Source: DASVEE01 sp036399695 (GTDB lineage Bacteria > Acidobacteriota > Thermoanaerobaculia > Gp7-AA8). Taken from it: a DNA stretch of 14,351 bases. Positions within the stretch are counted from its first letter, which is position 1; each line of letters starts with the position of its first letter. This document shows positions 1 to 6,679 of the stretch, in pieces. A model generated the notes under the pieces. The model had not been told where the DNA came from and did no database searches. It saw nothing but the letters and a program-made list of their open reading frames with translations. The position numbers and the translations under genes are program-made. The DNA lies in contig DASWMP010000401.1 of assembly GCA_036399695.1 (NCBI GenBank), forward strand, positions 1 to 14,351. The letters are read 5' to 3'.

Positions 1-2
1 CA

Positions 3-30
3 CCGCTCTTGTACACGTGTAGCAGAGCGG
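3..30. repeat. Imperfect palindrome at the left edge
   Basis: Outer arms CCGCTCT (3-9) and AGAGCGG (24-30) are exact complements and enclose the self-complementary TACACGTGTA (12-21), with a 2x2 unpaired step between them. It lies beyond the 3' end of the leftward peptidase gene. It may be part of an interspersed repeat or a terminator-like stem, but there is no T-tract. The window edge cuts its left context, so its full extent is unknown. Confidence 0.4.
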
Positions 31-50
31 GGCTTTCGCCACCGCACTCC

Positions 51-76
51 GAGACGCTTCGCTATGCGAGGATCTC
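51..76. terminator. Hairpin downstream of the S9 peptidase gene
   Basis: GAGA (51-54) pairs with TCTC (73-76), and CTTCGC (57-62) pairs with GCGAGG (66-71, one G-T pair), leaving a TAT loop and a small internal loop. It lies about 50 nt past the stop codon of the leftward gene, where a transcript end is expected. No run of T follows in the direction of transcription, so a role as an intrinsic terminator is only a guess. Confidence 0.3.
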
Positions 77-89
77 AGTGCAGCGCAGC

Positions 90-124
90 ACGGAAAACGG
101 ACAACGAGCAACGGACAACGTCCG
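90..124 (-). repeat. Heptanucleotide tandem array (GTTGTCC type)
   Basis: Five consecutive 7-nt units fill 90-124. On the + strand the commonest unit is ACGGACA; on the - strand, in a GTTG phase, the units read GTTGTCC, GTTGCTC, GTTGTCC and GTTTTCC. The array ends one base before the stop codon (TAG, complement of 125-127) of the leftward peptidase gene. The same 7-nt period and the same GTTG start recur in the arrays at 2610-2732 and 2764-2805. Confidence 0.7.
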
Positions 125-2554
125 CTACTTCGCGCCCCCCGCCGCCGCCCGCGGAGCCTTCACGTACGTCTCCATCCACCGATCCATCTCCCACAGCATG
201 TGCATCACCGACTCGCGGGCGCGGTAGCCGTGGGATTCGTAGGGGAGCATGACCAGGCGGACCGTGCCGCCGAGGCCGCGCATGGCCTGGTAGAGGCGCT
301 CGCTCTGGATCGGGAAGGTGCCGGTGTTGTTGTCGGCCAGGCCGTGCAGCATCAGGAGAGGCTCGTTGATCTTCTGCGCGTGCGTGAACGGCGACATCTG
401 CATGTACGTCTCCGGCGCTTCCCAGAACGTCCGCTCCTCCGCCTGGAAGCTGAACGGCGTCAGCGTCCGGTTGTACGCACCGCTGCGCGCGATGCCGGCG
501 CGGAAGAGATCCGAATGCGCCAGCAGGTTCGCCGTCATGAAAGCGCCGTAGGAGTGGCCGCCTACCGCGAAGCGATCGCGGTCGCCGACACCGCGGCGCA
601 CCACCTCGTCGATCGCTGCCTTCGCGCCGGCCACGAGCTGCTCGACGTACGTATCGTTCGGCTCCTTGTTCCCCTCTCCGATGATCGGGATCGACGGGTT
701 GTCGAGGATCGCATAACCGCGCACGAGCCACGGCAGCGGCGACATGGGGCTCACGCGGATGAAGCGGTGCGGCGACCCGGAGACCTGCGACGCCGCGTCG
801 GCGCTCTTGAACTCCTCCGGGTATGCCCAGAGCAGCACCGGCAGGCGTCCGTCGCGCGCCGGATCGTAGCCGGGGGGCGTGTAGAGCGTCGCCGTCAGCT
901 TCACGCCGTCCGCGCGCTGATAGCGGATCAGCTCCTTCTTCGCCTGCGCGAGCTGGGGCGACGGATGCGGGAAGTTGGTGAGCTGCTTCGGCGCGATGCG
1001 GCGCACGAGGTCGCGCAACACGAACTGCGGCGGCTCGGCCGACGTCTCCCGCCGCGTGATGATGCGGCTGGCCCGATCGTCCAGCACGTCGTACACGGAC
1101 TCGTAGTACGGGGCCTCGGAACGGAACAGCCGCGACGTCTTCTTCGTCGCCACCTCGAAGCGGTCGAGGAACGGACGATCCCCTTCCGGCGACGCGCCGC
1201 CGCCCACGAGGTAGAACGCCTTCTTGTCGGGCGACAAACGGATGACCTCCGTGCCGCGCGCCGTCTGCTTGACCATCGGGTAGCCGGGATCGCCGTAACG
1301 ATCCTCCGACGAACGGTCCCAGATCAGCTCCGCCGGCTGCGACGGCTTGCCCGGACGCACGCGCCAGGTACGCGTCCGCCGCGTCTTCCACCATCCTTCG
1401 CGGATGAGCGCCAGGTCGTCGTCGCCCCAGGAGATGTTCTCCAGGCGCATGCCCAGCGTGGCCAGCGTGACGGGTGCTCCGTCGAACGGCGCCGCGAGCA
1501 TCAGCACCCGGTCGCGCTCGGCCGCCTCGGCGCGCGGGTTTCCTTTGTCCAGCGCCTCCACCCAGACCAGCGTGGCCGGCGCATCGGCGCGCCAGTCCGC
1601 TTCGCGGGCGCCTTCCGTCGTGGCGTCGAAGTCGGTCGGGACGGCGTCGGCCAGACCGAGGTCGGCGACCTGACGGACGACGCGTCCGTCGCGGCTCCAG
1701 ACTTCCAGGCGGCGGGGGAAACGTCCTTCCGGGACGACGTACGAGAAGGGGCGGCGCAGCGTCTCGACGAAGATCCACTGCGCGTCCGGCGACGCCTGCG
1801 CCTGCACGTACATGCCGCGCGGGCCGATGTTGGTGACATTGCCGTCGATCGTCACGAGCGCGAGCTGCGACTGCACGTGATGCTCGAACAGCGCCTCGTC
1901 GTGCGGATTCTGCAGCAGGTCCTGATAGGTGCGGCCGGGGCTGCGTTTGCCGAGCGTTTCCTGGATGACCGGACCGCGCGGCACGCGGTTCTCGGCCGGC
2001 GCGTCACCCCAGTTCGCCGGGACGAGCTTCGCCAGCAACGTCCGGCTGTCCGAGAGCCACTGGATCGGACGGCTCGGCAGCGTCGCGTTGAGCAGCACGT
2101 TGCCGGCGCGTGAAGCCGTGCCGGCCGCGACGTCCGCGACCCACAGCTCGACGCCCTGCTCGCTCGCCCGCGTGAACGCCACGCGCGCACCGTCCGGCGA
2201 CCACATGACGTTCCGCGCCCGCAGCGGCGACGGCAGCCCGCTCAGCTTCTTCTCCACGCCCGTCGTCACGTTCAGCAGCCGCAGGTCGATGGCGTAGGGC
2301 GCCCGCGTCTGCTCGTGCGTCTGCGGGTTGAACCGCTGGCCGGCCAGCTTCAGCTCCGGCTGCGCCAGATCCGAGATCGCCAGCAGCGCCGGCGCCTGGT
2401 ACAGCACCGCCCAGTCACCCGGCCCGGTGTAGAGCGCCGGCGTCGGCGGCGCATCGGCCAGCTCGACGATCTCCTTCGGAGGCAACTGGTACGTCTCCTG
2501 CGCAAAGGCAGGCACGGCGAGCAGCAGGAGCAGAGTGATGGCAAGGCGTTTCAT
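125..2554 (-). CDS. Secreted S9D-family prolyl-oligopeptidase-type peptidase (glutamyl endopeptidase-like)
   Basis: A serine peptidase of the prolyl oligopeptidase clan, 809 aa from the chosen start. Residues 1-18 form a Sec signal peptide (MKRLAIT, a leucine run, then AFA before Q19), so it acts outside the cytoplasm, probably in the periplasm. An N-terminal region rich in beta-propeller strands (about 40-560) precedes an alpha/beta-hydrolase domain. The visible triad is Ser668 in GGHSYGAF, Asp741 in LADNN and His775 in YESHGY. The blocks LPPKEIVELADAPP, KLAGQRFNP and ARSGAYNRTLTPF match my memory of the plant chloroplast glutamyl endopeptidase group (S9D), which cleaves after Glu; substrate preference here is inferred. 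The frame stays open 49 codons upstream, but that stretch only translates heptamer repeats, so the ATG before the signal peptide was chosen. No clear Shine-Dalgarno sequence is present. It is transcribed divergently from the phosphoesterase gene. Confidence 0.92.
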   Translation of the reverse strand: MKRLAITLLLLLAVPAFAQETYQLPPKEIVELADAPPTPALYTGPGDWAVLYQAPALLAISDLAQPELKLAGQRFNPQTHEQTRAPYAIDLRLLNVTTGVEKKLSGLPSPLRARNVMWSPDGARVAFTRASEQGVELWVADVAAGTASRAGNVLLNATLPSRPIQWLSDSRTLLAKLVPANWGDAPAENRVPRGPVIQETLGKRSPGRTYQDLLQNPHDEALFEHHVQSQLALVTIDGNVTNIGPRGMYVQAQASPDAQWIFVETLRRPFSYVVPEGRFPRRLEVWSRDGRVVRQVADLGLADAVPTDFDATTEGAREADWRADAPATLVWVEALDKGNPRAEAAERDRVLMLAAPFDGAPVTLATLGMRLENISWGDDDLALIREGWWKTRRTRTWRVRPGKPSQPAELIWDRSSEDRYGDPGYPMVKQTARGTEVIRLSPDKKAFYLVGGGASPEGDRPFLDRFEVATKKTSRLFRSEAPYYESVYDVLDDRASRIITRRETSAEPPQFVLRDLVRRIAPKQLTNFPHPSPQLAQAKKELIRYQRADGVKLTATLYTPPGYDPARDGRLPVLLWAYPEEFKSADAASQVSGSPHRFIRVSPMSPLPWLVRGYAILDNPSIPIIGEGNKEPNDTYVEQLVAGAKAAIDEVVRRGVGDRDRFAVGGHSYGAFMTANLLAHSDLFRAGIARSGAYNRTLTPFSFQAEERTFWEAPETYMQMSPFTHAQKINEPLLMLHGLADNNTGTFPIQSERLYQAMRGLGGTVRLVMLPYESHGYRARESVMHMLWEMDRWMETYVKAPRAAAGGAK

Positions 2555-2609
2555 GAACGGGAAACATAGCATGTCGTGGTGGCCGCGATGCCGGACGCCG
2601 TGGAGGAAC

Positions 2610-2679
2610 GGTGAACGTTGAAAGGCAAATGTTGAATGCTCAATGTTGAATGGTGAATGTTGAATGGTGAATGTTGAAT
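2610..2679 (+). repeat. Heptanucleotide tandem array (GTTGAAT/GGTGAAT), left arm
   Basis: Ten 7-nt units in perfect register fill 2610-2679. The last seven alternate GTTGAAT with GGTGAAT or GCTCAAT, so the higher-order period is 14 nt; the first three units are degenerate. It lies in the gap between the divergent peptidase and phosphoesterase genes. An 11-nt spacer separates it from an array of the same unit in inverse orientation. Confidence 0.85.
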
Positions 2680-2690
2680 GGAACCTCGCG

Positions 2691-2732
2691 ACATTGAACA
2701 TTCAACATTGAACATTCAACATTCAACATTTC
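2691..2732 (-). repeat. Heptanucleotide tandem array (GTTGAAT/GTTCAAT), right arm
   Basis: Units on the + strand alternate ACATTGA and ACATTCA from 2691 to 2725, with a degenerate sixth unit to 2732. On the - strand they read GTTGAAT and GTTCAAT, the same unit as the array at 2610-2679 in opposite orientation. The two arrays could pair into a long imperfect stem with the spacer 2680-2690 as loop. Confidence 0.85.
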
Positions 2733-2763
2733 CGCTTCTCCATCTACCATCCCTCTCAACCCG

Positions 2764-2805
2764 CAGCCACCGCCAACCGCCAACTGCCACCCGCCAACTA
2801 CCAAT
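2764..2805 (-). repeat. Heptanucleotide tandem array (GTTGGCG type) running into a start codon
   Basis: Six 7-nt units, with CGCCAAC exact three times (2771-2777, 2778-2784, 2792-2798); on the - strand this is GTTGGCG. The last degenerate unit (2799-2805) includes the first two bases of the ATG at 2804 of the phosphoesterase gene. The array occupies the place where a ribosome binding site would lie, and no Shine-Dalgarno sequence can be seen there. Confidence 0.7.
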
Positions 2806-3961
2806 GGCCTACGCCCTCTTCATCATCCTCGTCGCCTTCGCCCTCCTGGGCGATGCGCGCATCTTTCTGTTCGTGCTGAACCGGCTCGTCTTCGGGAACC
2901 ACCGGCACGAACAGTCCCCCTGGTCGTGGCTGATGTGGTTCACCCCGCCGGTCCTGCTCGTGCTGACGCTGCTCTTCTGGCCACTGCACCAGTGGGTCGA
3001 CCGCTTCGCCACGCCCTGGCCGATCCTGTCGACGATCGGCGCCGGCTGGCTCTTCTTCGCCGCCGCGGTCGGCATCGGCTGGATCGTCCGGCGGCTGCAC
3101 CTCGTCCTCGAAGGCGAGAAGCCGGTGCACGGCGTCCGCACCCAGGCGCCGCGCGTCATCCGCCTGCGCAAGGCCCACGTCCCCTTCGCCTGGCTCCGCA
3201 AGCTCGGCGCGCACAACGACATCTACGACCTCGAGGTCACGCGCCACGAGATCTTCATCGACGACCTGCCGCCCGCGTTCGACGGCTACCGCATCGCCTT
3301 CCTCACCGACACGCACGTGGCCTCGTTCGTCCGCCGGGAGTTCTATCGCGAGATCCAGGCGCAGGTCGCCGCCTTCGATCCGGATCTCATCCTCCTCGGC
3401 GGCGACTTCGTGAGCTTCAACCGGCACATCAAACTCATGAGCGCGACGCTGATGAGCGACCTCAGCGCCCGCGACGGTGTTTACGCCATCCTCGGCAATC
3501 ACGACTACTGGGCCGGCGCGCGGGAAGTCACCGACGCCATGACGGCGCGCGGCATCCGCTTCATCATCAATCAGAACGTGACGCTCACCCGCGACGGCGC
3601 CACGCTCGCGCTCGTCGGCATCGACGAGCTTTATCGCGGCGAGCCGGACGTCGACGCTGCTTTCGCCGGCGTGAGCGGCCCGACCATCGGCGTCAGCCAT
3701 CACCCTGACGTCATCGACATCCTCGACCGCCGCCGCCTCGACCTCCTGGTCTGCGGCCACACGCACGGCGGGCAGATCCGCTTCCCCTTCTTCGGCGCCA
3801 TCGTCGTGCCGTCGCGCCACGAGTGGCGTTACGCCGCCGGATTTCACCGGGTGGGGCGGGTGTTGATGTACGTCAGCCGCGGCATCGGCGCGATTCCGCC
3901 GTTGCGCATCCTCTGCCGTCCGGAGCTTGCGACGTTCGTGCTGCGGCGCTCCCTGCGATGA
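2804..3961 (+). CDS. Membrane-anchored calcineurin-like metallophosphoesterase (YkuE/LpxG-like)
   Basis: 385 aa. Three hydrophobic stretches at about 1-30, 40-62 and 72-96 anchor the protein in the membrane. A binuclear-metal phosphoesterase domain follows from about 160. Its signature is complete: D169 and H171 in LTDTH, D201 in LGGDF, N232 and H233 in LGNHDYW, H299 in SHH, and H319 and H321 in GHTHGGQ. Members of this family hydrolyse phosphodiester or pyrophosphate bonds; some membrane-anchored relatives cleave UDP-diacylglucosamine, but the substrate here cannot be read from the sequence. The ORF is open 42 codons upstream, where it only translates heptamer repeats, so the ATG of MAYALF was taken as the start. 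Its stop overlaps the queG start (ATGA), which suggests translational coupling. Confidence 0.9.
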   Translation: MAYALFIILVAFALLGDARIFLFVLNRLVFGNHRHEQSPWSWLMWFTPPVLLVLTLLFWPLHQWVDRFATPWPILSTIGAGWLFFAAAVGIGWIVRRLHLVLEGEKPVHGVRTQAPRVIRLRKAHVPFAWLRKLGAHNDIYDLEVTRHEIFIDDLPPAFDGYRIAFLTDTHVASFVRREFYREIQAQVAAFDPDLILLGGDFVSFNRHIKLMSATLMSDLSARDGVYAILGNHDYWAGAREVTDAMTARGIRFIINQNVTLTRDGATLALVGIDELYRGEPDVDAAFAGVSGPTIGVSHHPDVIDILDRRRLDLLVCGHTHGGQIRFPFFGAIVVPSRHEWRYAAGFHRVGRVLMYVSRGIGAIPPLRILCRPELATFVLRRSLR

Positions 3962-4884
3962 ACCGACTCTCGGAAGTGTGGCCGACCCTGGAGCGCCTCG
4001 CGCGCGCCGAAGGGGTGCTCGCCCTCGGCGCCAGCGACCTGGCCGACGGCCACGCCTCCCTCTTCGCCGACTGGATCGCCGAAGGCCACCACGCCGGCAT
4101 GTCGTACCTGGCGAAGAACGCCGCCATCCGCGGCAATCCGCACGAGCGCTTCCCCTGGGCGAAGTCGGTGATCGTGATCCTCGTGCCGTACTCGCCGGTC
4201 AGACCCGAAGCCCCCGAAGGAGCGCTCTCCAATCACATCGCCCGCTACGCCCTCGGCGACGATTACCACGATGTCCTCGACCGCATCCTCCGCAAATTCG
4301 AGGAGGCGCTGCCCGGCGTCAAGAGCTGGCGCTACGTCGACACCGGCCCGCTCTCCGACCGCTCCCTCGCCGCCCAGGCCGGCCTCGGCTGGATCGGCAA
4401 GAACGGCATGCTCCTCGACGAACGCCACGGCTCCTACTTTTTCATCGGCACGCTCGTGACCGCGCTGGAGAACGACATTCCCTCGACGCTCGTCACCGAC
4501 CGCTGCGGCACCTGCACGCGGTGTCTCGACGCGTGCCCCACGAACGCCATCCTCCCGAACCGCACGCTCGTCTCCGAGGACTGCATCAGCTACGCAACGA
4601 TCGAACACCGCGGCCCGCTGCACGAGCACGTGGCCGCGCACCTGGAAGGCAACACGTTCGGTTGCGACATCTGCCAGGAAGTCTGCCCCTGGAACCGCCG
4701 CCCCCCCGACGCGCATCCCGCCTTTGCCCCGCGTGACGAGTACCGCGCCACCCCCGTGACCGATTTGCTGCGGTTCGCGCAGGAGGACTTTTCCGCGCTG
4801 TTCCGCAAGAGCGCCGTCAAGCGCGCCAAGCTGGCCGGGATGCAGCGGAATGTGGAAGCGGTGGTAGCCGGCAGAGAACGATAG
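3958..4884 (+). CDS. queG: Epoxyqueuosine reductase QueG
   Basis: 308 aa. Catalyses the last step of queuosine synthesis, the cobalamin- and iron-sulfur-dependent reduction of epoxyqueuosine to queuosine at the wobble position of GUN-anticodon tRNAs in the cytoplasm. The family blocks YVDTGP (126-131) and AGLGWIGKNG (141-150) are present. Two [4Fe-4S] sites are complete: C183, C186, C189 and C193 in a CxxCxxCxxxCP pattern, and C236, C239 and C243 in CDICQEVCPWN, with C209 as the likely eighth ligand. It lacks the long C-terminal extension of the ~379-aa E. coli protein, as many short QueG proteins do. The ATG start overlaps the phosphoesterase stop by 4 nt. No other queuosine gene is in view. 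Confidence 0.95.
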   Translation: MNRLSEVWPTLERLARAEGVLALGASDLADGHASLFADWIAEGHHAGMSYLAKNAAIRGNPHERFPWAKSVIVILVPYSPVRPEAPEGALSNHIARYALGDDYHDVLDRILRKFEEALPGVKSWRYVDTGPLSDRSLAAQAGLGWIGKNGMLLDERHGSYFFIGTLVTALENDIPSTLVTDRCGTCTRCLDACPTNAILPNRTLVSEDCISYATIEHRGPLHEHVAAHLEGNTFGCDICQEVCPWNRRPPDAHPAFAPRDEYRATPVTDLLRFAQEDFSALFRKSAVKRAKLAGMQRNVEAVVAGRER

Positions 4885-4920
4885 GACCTCTGGGACAGAT
4901 GGGACCCATGGGACAGATGG
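4883..4920 (+). repeat. Nonanucleotide tandem array, left arm
   Basis: Period-9 units: a degenerate unit over the queG stop codon (4883-4891), then GGGACAGAT (4892-4900), GGGACCCAT (4901-4909) and GGGACAGAT (4910-4918). It begins at the queG stop and is repeated in inverse orientation at 4990-5025. The segment between the arms (4921-4989) has a short stem, GCCTG (4941-4945) with CAGGC (4951-4955), but no recognisable gene. Confidence 0.75.
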
Positions 4921-4989
4921 AGCGGCGCGCGGCGGGCAGCGCCTGAGATCCAGGCTGCGGTAAGCCTCCGGCAGGTCCCATTCGCATGC

Positions 4990-5029
4990 GTCCCATAGGT
5001 CCCATCTGTCCCATAGGTCCCATCGTCCC
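4990..5029 (-). repeat. Nonanucleotide tandem array, right arm
   Basis: Four 9-nt units at 4990-5025, GTCCCATAG, GTCCCATCT, GTCCCATAG and GTCCCATCG, then a decayed tail. A lone GTCCCAT sits at 4975-4981. The 16-mer at 4998-5013 is the exact reverse complement of 4891-4906, so the two arrays can pair. No promoter could be assigned in 5030-5106, upstream of the caspase gene. Confidence 0.75.
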
Positions 5030-5106
5030 CCCTGCGATGGCGCCGCCGCCACCCTCTCATCAACGACCCGCCACAAATCCGCCCCCATCGTGTCCATAGA
5101 GCTACC

Positions 5107-6651
5107 GTGAAAATTTTGAGAGTCGCGTTCCTCGCTCTGCTCATGCTTTCCTGCGCGAATGACGGCACCCGTGGTGTGAGTGCTCTCAAACGGAAAGAGT
5201 CATCACCGAGCTTCAACCGCAATCAATCGACGGCGCTGTTTGTGGGTGTACAGCAGTTCCACGACGACACGCTCAATCCCGTGCCGTTCGCCGCGGACGA
5301 TGCCGTCGACATGGCGTACGCGTTCGTGCTGGAGCGCCGTGCCAGTCTCGTGCTCCCGCAGAACGTCGTAATTGCGCTCGCCGGCGATCCGGTCAAAAAG
5401 GAATCACGCGAGCGGCTACGCAAGCTCAGGGAGCTCGGCGCCATCGTTCAGAAGGCCAGCCGCAAAAAGGTAGTCGCGCTGATCGAGGAGCTGGCAGAGC
5501 GCGCCGGACGTGACGGAATCTTCATCATCAGCGTCGCCAGCCATGGCTTCAACAAAGATGGCGTCCCGTATGTCCTCGCGGAAGACTCCTCCTTTCGGGA
5601 CCACTCCACGTGGATCTCGACTTCCCGCATCACCGACCTGGCCGCCACTTCCCGTGCAACCCGCTCACTCATCTTCATCGACGCGTGCCGCGAGCGTGTC
5701 ATCGCAGGTGCACGCGGGGCTTTGACGATCAGTGCCGCGCCGCTGATCCGCAGCATGAACGCTGTGCAAGGGCAAGCCGTCTTCTTCGCTGCTGCCGCGA
5801 ATCAATACTCGTTCGACGATCCGGTCAAGAAGAACGGCGTCTTCACCAGCGGGGTGGTCAACGCGCTCCGCTGCAATGCGGCCGTCGATGCACGTGGGAT
5901 CGTGACTGCCGGCACGCTCGCGGACTACGTCGAGCGATACGTGCTCGATTGGATTCAGAAGCATCGCGATCCGACTGTCCGCAAAGCAACTCAGGTCAGT
6001 TGGGACGGCAAGACCAAACTGATGCCGCTCTCCCTCTGCACGCGGCCGCCGGCGCCCGCCAGCGTCAAATACAGCGGCTCCACGTTCGAGGTTTTTGCTG
6101 AAGACGGCGCGCGACTCTGGAGCCGAACGCTGGACCACACGATCACCGCCGCCGAAACCGCGGATCTCGATGGCGACAGCTTCAACGAAGTCGTGTTGCT
6201 GGCGAACGGCAGCATTGTCGTCTGGAATGCCGACGCTGAAGAATTGTGGAGGAAGGGTGCCGGAATCGACCGCTTCGTGATCGGCAGCCTCTTCCGAAAA
6301 CTGAACAGTGAAATCGTCGCGACCTCAGAACGGCATCTTTCCATCTTCAGCTACGACGGATCATCGCGAAAGGGCTACGAGCATCCGAAAAGCCTGCTTG
6401 CGGTCCTCATTGCGAAACCGACAGCCCGCCACGACGCGCGGCTCATCCTCGGTGCCGTAGACGGTGTCCTGATGCTCAACCCGAACAAGCCGGGCAAGGC
6501 AGTCTGGAACAGCCCTGTCGGAGCCATCCGGAAGCTGGAAGCGATCGACTACGACAGCGATGGAAAGCGCGACATTTGTGTGACCACTGGCATCGGAAAG
6601 GTCTACCTGGATTTCAAAGGAACGCTCCTGGCTCTTCCCGGCCGGAAGTAA
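5107..6651 (+). CDS. Caspase-like (C14) lipoprotein with FG-GAP/VCBS-type repeats
   Basis: 514 aa from a GTG start. The N-terminus is a lipoprotein signal with lipobox LMLSC (Cys16), so the mature protein is predicted to be lipid-anchored outside the cytoplasm. A caspase-fold domain spans about 40-310: LFVGVQQF with FAADDAVDMA as the typical first strand and helix, catalytic His146 in SVASHGF and catalytic Cys194 in IFIDACR. The C-terminal part (about 320-510) carries propeller-type repeats with FG-GAP-like acidic loops, DLDGDSFNE (353-361) and DYDSDGKRD (481-489), usual for calcium-binding beta-propellers. Prokaryotic caspase homologues cleave after basic or acidic residues; the target here is unknown. 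The gene is less GC-rich than its neighbours: 31/60 in 6301-6360 against 47/60 in 7321-7380. It ends 28 nt before the helicase gene, so co-transcription is possible. Confidence 0.85.
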   Translation: MKILRVAFLALLMLSCANDGTRGVSALKRKESSPSFNRNQSTALFVGVQQFHDDTLNPVPFAADDAVDMAYAFVLERRASLVLPQNVVIALAGDPVKKESRERLRKLRELGAIVQKASRKKVVALIEELAERAGRDGIFIISVASHGFNKDGVPYVLAEDSSFRDHSTWISTSRITDLAATSRATRSLIFIDACRERVIAGARGALTISAAPLIRSMNAVQGQAVFFAAAANQYSFDDPVKKNGVFTSGVVNALRCNAAVDARGIVTAGTLADYVERYVLDWIQKHRDPTVRKATQVSWDGKTKLMPLSLCTRPPAPASVKYSGSTFEVFAEDGARLWSRTLDHTITAAETADLDGDSFNEVVLLANGSIVVWNADAEELWRKGAGIDRFVIGSLFRKLNSEIVATSERHLSIFSYDGSSRKGYEHPKSLLAVLIAKPTARHDARLILGAVDGVLMLNPNKPGKAVWNSPVGAIRKLEAIDYDSDGKRDICVTTGIGKVYLDFKGTLLALPGRK

Positions 6652-6679
6652 CGCCCCCACAATCCCGTTTGCGGTTGCC

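Noticed and set aside
75..2113. Long frames overlapping the S9 peptidase gene (75-1778 on - and 200-2113 on +)
   Set aside because: Arg-, Gly- and Pro-rich translations without motifs; the peptidase frame has a signal peptide and a complete catalytic triad.
2617..2679. TTGAAT motifs as -35 promoter boxes
   Set aside because: They recur every 7 or 14 nt as part of the array, so any match to a promoter box is expected by repetition alone.
2555..2701. An N-terminal extension of the peptidase (49 extra codons)
   Set aside because: The extension only translates the heptamer arrays (His, Ser and Phe-rich) and would bury the signal peptide.
2610..2732. A CRISPR array
   Set aside because: The units are 7 nt, contiguous and without unique spacers, and no cas gene is present.
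2798..5097. Antisense frames across the phosphoesterase and queG genes (2798-3847 and 3844-5097, - strand)
   Set aside because: Low-complexity shadow translations; the + strand frames carry complete metal-binding and iron-sulfur motifs.
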